This document shows positions 6,732 through 10,110 of a stretch of 10,110 nt of DNA, in pieces. How positions within the stretch are numbered: position 1 is the stretch's first letter; each line of letters opens with the position of its first letter. The notes beneath the pieces were generated by a model. That model had not been told where the DNA came from, did not search any database, and was given only the letters and a program-made list of their open reading frames with translations. The DNA is from Bacillota bacterium (GTDB lineage: Bacteria; Bacillota; Clostridia; Oscillospirales; Oscillospiraceae), in contig WQUU01000214.1 in NCBI GenBank assembly GCA_009781925.1, positions 1 to 10,110 of the forward strand, written 5' to 3'. The position numbers were made by a program, and so were the translations under genes.

Positions 6732-6826
6732 TTGTAGGGCGCGGCGTCCTCGACGCGTCGTGCCCTACAATGCGGGACGCCCGGTGCGCGTCCCCTACGA
6801 TGCGGGCGGCCCAATGCCGCCCTACG
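6732..6826. repeat. Three tandem hairpin repeats with CCCTAC ends
   Basis: Unit 1 has perfect 9-bp arms ttgtagggc (6732-6740) and gccctacaa (6762-6770). Unit 2 pairs gggacgc (6774-6780) with gcgtccc (6788-6794). Unit 3 pairs gggcggc (6804-6810) with gccgccc (6816-6822). The joints ccctacaatgcggg and ccctacgatgcggg are the same but for one base. The array fills the space between two convergent genes and could stop transcription from both sides, though no U-run is present. The murF stop codon (minus strand, 6822-6824) is the TAG inside the last CCTAC. Confidence 0.85.
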
Positions 6827-8225
6827 CCAACCGCTCGATCCGCTCCGCAATCTCCTCAAACCGCATTCCCCGGGACGCCTTGACCAGCACCGCGTCGCCG
6901 GGGTTTAACAATGCCGGCAGCGCCTCCATGAGCGCGGCCTTCGTCTCAAAATGCCGCGCGATGTCCCCGGCGGCGGAGGCCGTATACCGGGATAATTCCC
7001 CCGTGCAAAGGAGCAGGCCGACGCCCAGTTCCCGCGCCAGCGCCCCGATCTTTGCGTGCAGAGCGGGAGCGGTTTCGCCCAGTTCCAGCATGTTGCCCAG
7101 AATTGCCACGTGTCGGCCCGGCAAATCCATGAGGGAGCGCAGAGCGTTCTCCATAGCGGTGGGGTTGGCGTTGTAGCAGTCGTCGTAGAGGGTCAGAAAG
7201 CCGGTGTCTTTGACCCTGGCTCTGTGGCCCACGGCCGCATAGGCGGCGATGCCCCCGGTGATCTCCGCATCGCTGAGGCCCAGCTCAAAGCCCACGGCGG
7301 CTCCGGCCAGGGCGGTATAGACCATGTGCTGTCCGAAGCCGGGGATTTGGACTTGAAGCCGCCGCCCGCCCCGGACGATGTCGCAGCGCGCGCCGGTCTC
7401 GCCGAGGCTGAGCGCCTGCTCCGCGCGGACGGCGCAGTGTGCGCCCAGGCCATAGAGGAGTTTGCGCTGCGCGCAATCCAAGGCCGACAGAAGGGGGTCG
7501 TCCCCGTTTAAGACGACGAGGCCCTTTTCCGTCATGCCCAGCAGAATCTCAGACTTCGCCTTTAAGACGCCTTCCCGGCTGCCCAGATTCTCCAGGTGCG
7601 CGTCGCCGATGACGGTGAACACGGCGATGTCGGGCCGCACAAGCTCCGTGAGCCGGGCCATCTCCCCAAAGTGGGAGATGCCCATCTCAACTACGGCGGC
7701 CTCGTGCCAGGGCTCGACGCCGAAAATGGTGAGGGGGACGCCCAGCTCGTTGTTGTAGTTGCCCGGCGTCTTGTGGACGGAAAAACGCGCGCCGAGCACC
7801 GAGGCGATCATCTCTTTTGTCGTGGTCTTGCCCACGCTGCCCGTCACGCCGATGACGGGGATAGAGAGTGTGCTTCGATACCAGGCGGCCAGGGCGCGCA
7901 GCGCGGCCTCCACATCCGGCACGAGGATGACCGGCCCGGTTCCGTCCGCTGTCGCCGTCCCCTCCGGGATATGGGCCGCCAGGGCGCAGGCCGCGCCCCG
8001 CGCAAAGGCGCTCCCGATAAAGTCGTGGCCGTCCGCGTGTTGCCCCTTGATGGCGGCAAAGAGACAGCCGGGCTGTACCACTCGGCTGTCTATGGCGACA
8101 GAGGTCACGGGCGCGCCGGAGGGGGCGCTGAGGCAAACCCCCGGCGCTCCGCGCCACCCCCTTTCAAAAGGGGGCAACTGCCCGCCCGCGACGCGGGCGA
8201 TTTCGGAGATGGGCGTGGGCCTCAT
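6822..8225 (-). CDS. murF: UDP-N-acetylmuramoyl-tripeptide--D-alanyl-D-alanine ligase
   Basis: The 467-residue cytoplasmic enzyme adds D-Ala-D-Ala to UDP-MurNAc-tripeptide, the last soluble step of the peptidoglycan precursor. Domain 1 holds SVAIDSR (42-48) and FAAIKGQHADGHDF. The ATP P-loop is GVTGSVGKTTTKE (126-138), followed by NYNNELGVPLT (156-166), the metal/ATP region VVEMGISHFGEM, and the C-terminal domain marked by YDDCYNANPTAM and NMLELG. The start at 8225 has AGGTGAG (8234-8240) eight bases upstream. Between GGQ (14-16) and the SVAIDSR strand there are about 25 residues instead of roughly 10; this extra segment coincides with two adjacent DNA hairpins and looks like an in-frame repeat insertion. 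Its stop codon lies in another repeat array. It stands apart from other wall genes in this window, with its own promoter. Confidence 0.96.
   Translation of the reverse strand: MRPTPISEIARVAGGQLPPFERGWRGAPGVCLSAPSGAPVTSVAIDSRVVQPGCLFAAIKGQHADGHDFIGSAFARGAACALAAHIPEGTATADGTGPVILVPDVEAALRALAAWYRSTLSIPVIGVTGSVGKTTTKEMIASVLGARFSVHKTPGNYNNELGVPLTIFGVEPWHEAAVVEMGISHFGEMARLTELVRPDIAVFTVIGDAHLENLGSREGVLKAKSEILLGMTEKGLVVLNGDDPLLSALDCAQRKLLYGLGAHCAVRAEQALSLGETGARCDIVRGGRRLQVQIPGFGQHMVYTALAGAAVGFELGLSDAEITGGIAAYAAVGHRARVKDTGFLTLYDDCYNANPTAMENALRSLMDLPGRHVAILGNMLELGETAPALHAKIGALARELGVGLLLCTGELSRYTASAAGDIARHFETKAALMEALPALLNPGDAVLVKASRGMRFEEIAERIERLA
8136..8178. repeat. Palindromic element inside murF
   Basis: Two neighbouring hairpins occur: ggcgc/gcgcc (8143-8147 and 8151-8155) and cccccttt/aaaggggg (8157-8164 and 8167-8174). 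In the murF frame the stretch is open and encodes about LPPFERGWRGAPGV (17-30), a part of the N-terminal domain where other MurF proteins are shorter. Its look is that of a mobile or spreading intergenic palindrome rather than normal coding sequence. That it is a repeat elsewhere in the genome is inferred, since only one copy is in the window. Confidence 0.6.
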
Positions 8226-8256
8226 ATGGGTGTCTCACCTGCCTTTACACGGGAGT

Positions 8257-8285
8257 ATTGTAACATAAAAAAGATGCGATGGCAA
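8257..8285 (-). promoter_or_regulatory. murF promoter (sigma-A type, extended -10)
   Basis: On the minus strand TTGCCA (8280-8285) and TACAAT (8257-8262) are 17 bases apart. TGT directly before TACAAT gives an extended -10. Transcription would start near 8250, leaving a leader of about 25 bases with the murF ribosome site in it. Confidence 0.7.
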
Positions 8286-8319
8286 TGCAAAAGGCGCGGA
8301 GGACGGGCATGGAAGTAAA

Positions 8320-8349
8320 TTGACATAATGCGACAAATAAATCTATAAT
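8320..8349 (+). promoter_or_regulatory. Promoter P1, consensus boxes
   Basis: TTGACA (8320-8325) and TATAAT (8344-8349) are both perfect consensus hexamers with an 18-base spacer. Transcription would start near 8356 and run toward the secreted-protein gene. Confidence 0.7.
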
Positions 8350-8356
8350 TGGTTAA

Positions 8357-8391
8357 AATATACAAATAGGGGGGGGCAAATTTTGTATATT
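8357..8391. promoter_or_regulatory. Inverted repeat at the P1 start, G8 loop
   Basis: aatatacaaa (8357-8366) and tttgtatatt (8382-8391) are perfect reverse complements around a 15-base loop containing eight consecutive G (8369-8376). Lying right at the expected P1 start, it could be an operator or a transcript hairpin. The G run is prone to slippage in replication. Role is inferred. Confidence 0.5.
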
Positions 8392-8398
8392 ATTGGAA

Positions 8399-8426
8399 TT
8401 GATAAAATATAAAAATACTGTATAAT
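8399..8426 (+). promoter_or_regulatory. Promoter P2
   Basis: TTGATA (8399-8404) and TATAAT (8421-8426) are 16 bases apart, giving a start near 8433. The -10 is perfect; the -35 has one mismatch. It would serve the same downstream gene as P1. Confidence 0.6.
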
Positions 8427-8450
8427 ATAGCCATAGATTGTAAAAAAACG

Positions 8451-8466
8451 GCACAGATATTTGTGC
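8451..8466. promoter_or_regulatory. Near-perfect 16-bp palindrome, candidate operator
   Basis: gcacagatatttgtgc has two-fold symmetry apart from one pair, centred about 25 bases after the predicted P2 start. Size and position suit a dimeric repressor, but no regulator gene is present in the window to link it to. Confidence 0.4.
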
Positions 8467-8546
8467 AAAATTTAGAAATAAATGGAAGAAAGGGTGGGTG
8501 ATTCCAATAAGATAGGGCAGCAGGTTCCATAAGGAGACATGTACTT

Positions 8547-8603
8547 ATGGAAAGCAGCAATTACTATGTACAAACTGAAAAAATAATAGTTAAAGGAGAA
8601 TGA
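8547..8603 (+). CDS. Possible 18-residue leader peptide
   Basis: The frame reads MESSNYYVQTEKIIVKGE and stops at TGA 8601-8603. AAGGAG (8531-8536) is ten bases before its ATG, which is well spaced, and no other start uses that site properly (ATG 8539 is only two bases away). The frame covers the ribosome site of the next gene (AAAGGAG, 8592-8598) and stops two bases before that gene's ATG at 8606. Translation of it could therefore control or couple to the secreted-protein gene. The peptide has no hydrophobic stretch and no resemblance I know. A chance ORF cannot be excluded. Confidence 0.4.
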   Translation: MESSNYYVQTEKIIVKGE

Positions 8604-8605
8604 CA

Positions 8606-9682
8606 ATGAAAAGAACTCACAAAGCGCTATTTTCGCTTCTTATTGCTGTATGCCTAGCTTTTAGTTGCTTTATAAGTGTTTTCGCAACAGAGGCTGAAAG
8701 CAGTGAGGTGCCGATTAAGGCAACAGCTGAAAATGCCGATCAAATTTTATTAGATTTCGGCATGGATTCTGATTTTGTAGCTGGAATGGCCGTGAATGAA
8801 AAAATTGATTTGGCACAAGCAGTATTGACTAATCCAGAAACTGTCGGTTATATAACAACCAGAAGTGAGAGTGATGAAGTATCGGTTATTGAATGGGTTG
8901 TCAATTCGACTGATGTTCAGCTTTTGCAGTCAGGAATGAATAAAGATGATCTGAAAATGTATAGGAAAACCATTAATGATTTGCAAAAGATGACCTTTAA
9001 GGAATTGAAAGACAAATATGGCAAAGGCAGAAGTGATGAAGCAATAAAAATGGTAATGATGGCTTTAAAGCCCAACAAAGATTACACTAATAAAAAGGTA
9101 GATAGTAATGTTGTTACAAGTTCCGGAGATATTGCAAGCACACAATTAAGCTTAACCCGTACTGTTTATGACAATCGTACAACAACGGGTAAGCCCGTCT
9201 CTTTCAGGGCATCTGTTAATTACAATTGGATACAGATGCCATTTTTCTTTCTAAATGATGAAATTGCAATTGCTTGGGGTGGTTCCCTAGATGTAACTGA
9301 TATATATAGGACAGATATATATCAGTGGACAGATAATGCTGGTCTACATAGTGTTACTCTTTCTGCATCCGGAACAACTTCTGCGTATGATTGTCTGGGA
9401 AAAGTAAGTAGTACGGCTGTTATATCAAACAACATTGGATTATTATGCAAACATCAAGAAGCAGAAAATAACGGTATGGGCACTGCAAAATGTGGTTATG
9501 TTTATGCAACTCTTTACAAAAATACTAGCAACACCAATTTTGCGACAAAAATTTTGGCGCAATATGGGCACAGAGTACCTGCTGTAACTAATACTTCTTT
9601 ATCCTTTAAATCGGGACCGGCAATTACATTGGGGACTGGTATGGACTACTCACAACAAATATACTATAACATCACCGTGTGA
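8606..9682 (+). CDS. Secreted protein of unknown family
   Basis: I do not recognise this 358-residue protein. It begins with a clear signal peptide: basic MKRTHK, a hydrophobic core (7-26), and a likely cut after VFA (27). C21 is not in a good lipobox, so it is probably released or wall-associated rather than a lipoprotein. Residues about 28-160 are charged and likely mostly helical. From about 170 on the sequence is rich in Ser, Thr, Asn and aromatic residues, with alternating strand-like patterns such as PVSFRASVNYNWI and HSVTLSASGTTSAYDCL, so a beta-rich C-terminal domain is likely. Three cysteines remain in the mature part, and no catalytic motif is seen. ATG 8606 is chosen over ATG 8600 because AAAGGAG (8592-8598) is seven bases before it, against one for the other. 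Base use is AT-rich, unlike murF. The next gene encodes a subtilisin-like protease. Confidence 0.85.
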   Translation: MKRTHKALFSLLIAVCLAFSCFISVFATEAESSEVPIKATAENADQILLDFGMDSDFVAGMAVNEKIDLAQAVLTNPETVGYITTRSESDEVSVIEWVVNSTDVQLLQSGMNKDDLKMYRKTINDLQKMTFKELKDKYGKGRSDEAIKMVMMALKPNKDYTNKKVDSNVVTSSGDIASTQLSLTRTVYDNRTTTGKPVSFRASVNYNWIQMPFFFLNDEIAIAWGGSLDVTDIYRTDIYQWTDNAGLHSVTLSASGTTSAYDCLGKVSSTAVISNNIGLLCKHQEAENNGMGTAKCGYVYATLYKNTSNTNFATKILAQYGHRVPAVTNTSLSFKSGPAITLGTGMDYSQQIYYNITV

Positions 9683-9691
9683 TTATTAGAA

Positions 9692-9743
9692 TATGGGAGG
9701 TATGGGAAAAGAGGGATTAGCCCCTTTTGCTATACCTCCCATA
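9692..9743. other. Large stem-loop between the secreted protein and the protease genes
   Basis: tatgggaggtat (9692-9703) and atacctcccata (9732-9743) form a perfect 12-bp stem, and the inner aaaagaggg and ccccttttg pair further with a bulge. The sequence after it on the plus strand is A-rich, not a T run, so it is not a standard intrinsic terminator. It could stabilise the upstream transcript, lower read-through into the protease gene, or be a factor-dependent stop. Confidence 0.6.
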
Positions 9744-9773
9744 AAATCGACTTAAAATTAAGAAAGGCAAAAC

Positions 9774-10110
9774 ATGAAAAATAAAATAATCTGCAAATCA
9801 TTCATCATATTTGGGTCTCTATTTCTGATTGCAGTATTGTTTACCTCATATATTATGGCGTATAATAAAAATGTTTTGCCTAACAATCAATTAAAAGAGA
9901 TTAATAAATCAGCTTCCGGTTTTTCATATCAGTGGGGATTATATAATCAAGGACAAGTTATTAATGAGAAAAAGGGGGAAAAAGGCATAGACATCAATAT
10001 CCTAAAGGCATGGGAAATCACAAAGGGGTCTTCGGATGTAATTGTTGGCATGCTTGATTCAGGTATAGAGTTAGATAATATTGAAATAAGTGATAGTATT
10101 TATTATAATA
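9774..10110 (+). CDS. Subtilisin-family (S8) serine protease, N-terminal part
   Basis: The first 112 residues are visible; the gene continues past the window edge. A basic start and hydrophobic stretch (about 10-29) form a signal peptide or membrane anchor. The segment YQWGLYNQGQ (52-61), then GIDINILKAWEITKGSSDVIVGMLDSG (in pattern, 71-97), is the familiar opening of an S8 catalytic domain, with D95 of DSG as the first member of the Asp-His-Ser triad. The His and Ser lie beyond the window. Only about 22 residues separate the hydrophobic segment from the catalytic domain, too few for the usual I9-type pro-domain that folds and inhibits subtilisins. GAAAGG (9762-9767) precedes the ATG by six bases. 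No clear promoter is seen in the 91-base spacer, so it is probably transcribed with the secreted-protein gene through the stem-loop. Confidence 0.85.
   Translation, partial: MKNKIICKSFIIFGSLFLIAVLFTSYIMAYNKNVLPNNQLKEINKSASGFSYQWGLYNQGQVINEKKGEKGIDINILKAWEITKGSSDVIVGMLDSGIELDNIEISDSIYYN

Larger units (their letters stand above)
8286..8605. other. AT-rich intergenic region with regulatory sequence
   Basis: No long gene is present. The first 27 bases or so still have the GC-rich character of the left side; from about 8313 the sequence turns AT-rich, which marks the probable edge of an acquired segment. It holds two plus-strand promoters, an inverted repeat with eight G in its loop, a 16-bp near-palindrome and a possible leader ORF, each listed separately. 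A 16-codon frame at 8482-8532 (MEERVGDSNKIGQQVP) has no ribosome site and is not called. Confidence 0.6.

Noticed and set aside
6732..6826. CRISPR-like array, given repeated ccctac units
   Set aside because: Only three units, each an internal hairpin with no uniform repeat and spacer pattern and no cas gene nearby.
7596..8318. A 240-codon plus-strand open frame over the murF start
   Set aside because: It is antisense to the clear murF frame, without a ribosome site or recognisable domain.
8482..8532. A 16-codon frame MEERVGDSNKIGQQVP before the leader ORF
   Set aside because: No Shine-Dalgarno sequence precedes its ATG. Its stop overlapping the next AAGGAG could be chance.
9692..9743. Intrinsic terminator for the secreted-protein gene
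   Set aside because: The stem is strong but no T run follows it on the plus strand, and the minus strand is no better. It is listed as a stem-loop only.

Overview
The window looks like a piece of a high-GC Firmicutes (Clostridia) genome, probably of the Oscillospirales type. The evidence is the gene families present (single-chain GlyRS, DUF896, the UPF0237/UPF0210 pair, a YwaF-type membrane protein), strong AGGAGG-type ribosome sites, and short palindromic repeats at gene ends. The taxonomic call is inference. Most of the window is GC-rich (42 of 60 bases in a hand count at 3841-3900). Two parts are clearly AT-richer: the first gene (20/60 at 301-360) and everything right of about 8313 (20/60 at 9001-9060).

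Left part (1-4337, plus strand): the last codons of an unknown gene, a SAM-dependent methyltransferase flanked by a 16-bp direct repeat, a YfbR-type 5'-deoxynucleotidase, a PRPP-synthetase-family protein, a small ACT-domain protein (UPF0237) and its usual partner UPF0210 (PFL family, DUF711). Two heptamer-repeat arrays and one long palindromic element sit at the gene ends.

Middle (4386-8225): a DUF896 gene overlaps glyS (glycyl-tRNA synthetase) by ATGA, followed by a multi-pass membrane protein of the YwaF/TIGR02206 family. These converge on a minus-strand murF (cell-wall UDP-MurNAc-tripeptide--D-Ala-D-Ala ligase). The space between the two convergent genes is filled by three hairpin repeats. 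A further hairpin-rich sequence is embedded in frame inside the N-terminus of murF.

Right part (8226-10110): an AT-rich segment that looks acquired. It carries two good plus-strand promoters, two dyad elements, a possible 18-codon leader ORF, a secreted protein of unknown family, a large stem-loop, and the start of a subtilisin-family (S8) protease that runs off the window. The secreted protein and the protease form the least explained unit here. The visible protease N-terminus appears to lack room for a normal pro-domain, so the neighbour could be its substrate, inhibitor or folding partner (inference).

The left and middle genes are mainly housekeeping: nucleotide and PRPP metabolism, glycine charging and wall synthesis. 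No tRNA, rRNA, CRISPR array, transposase or T-box was seen.
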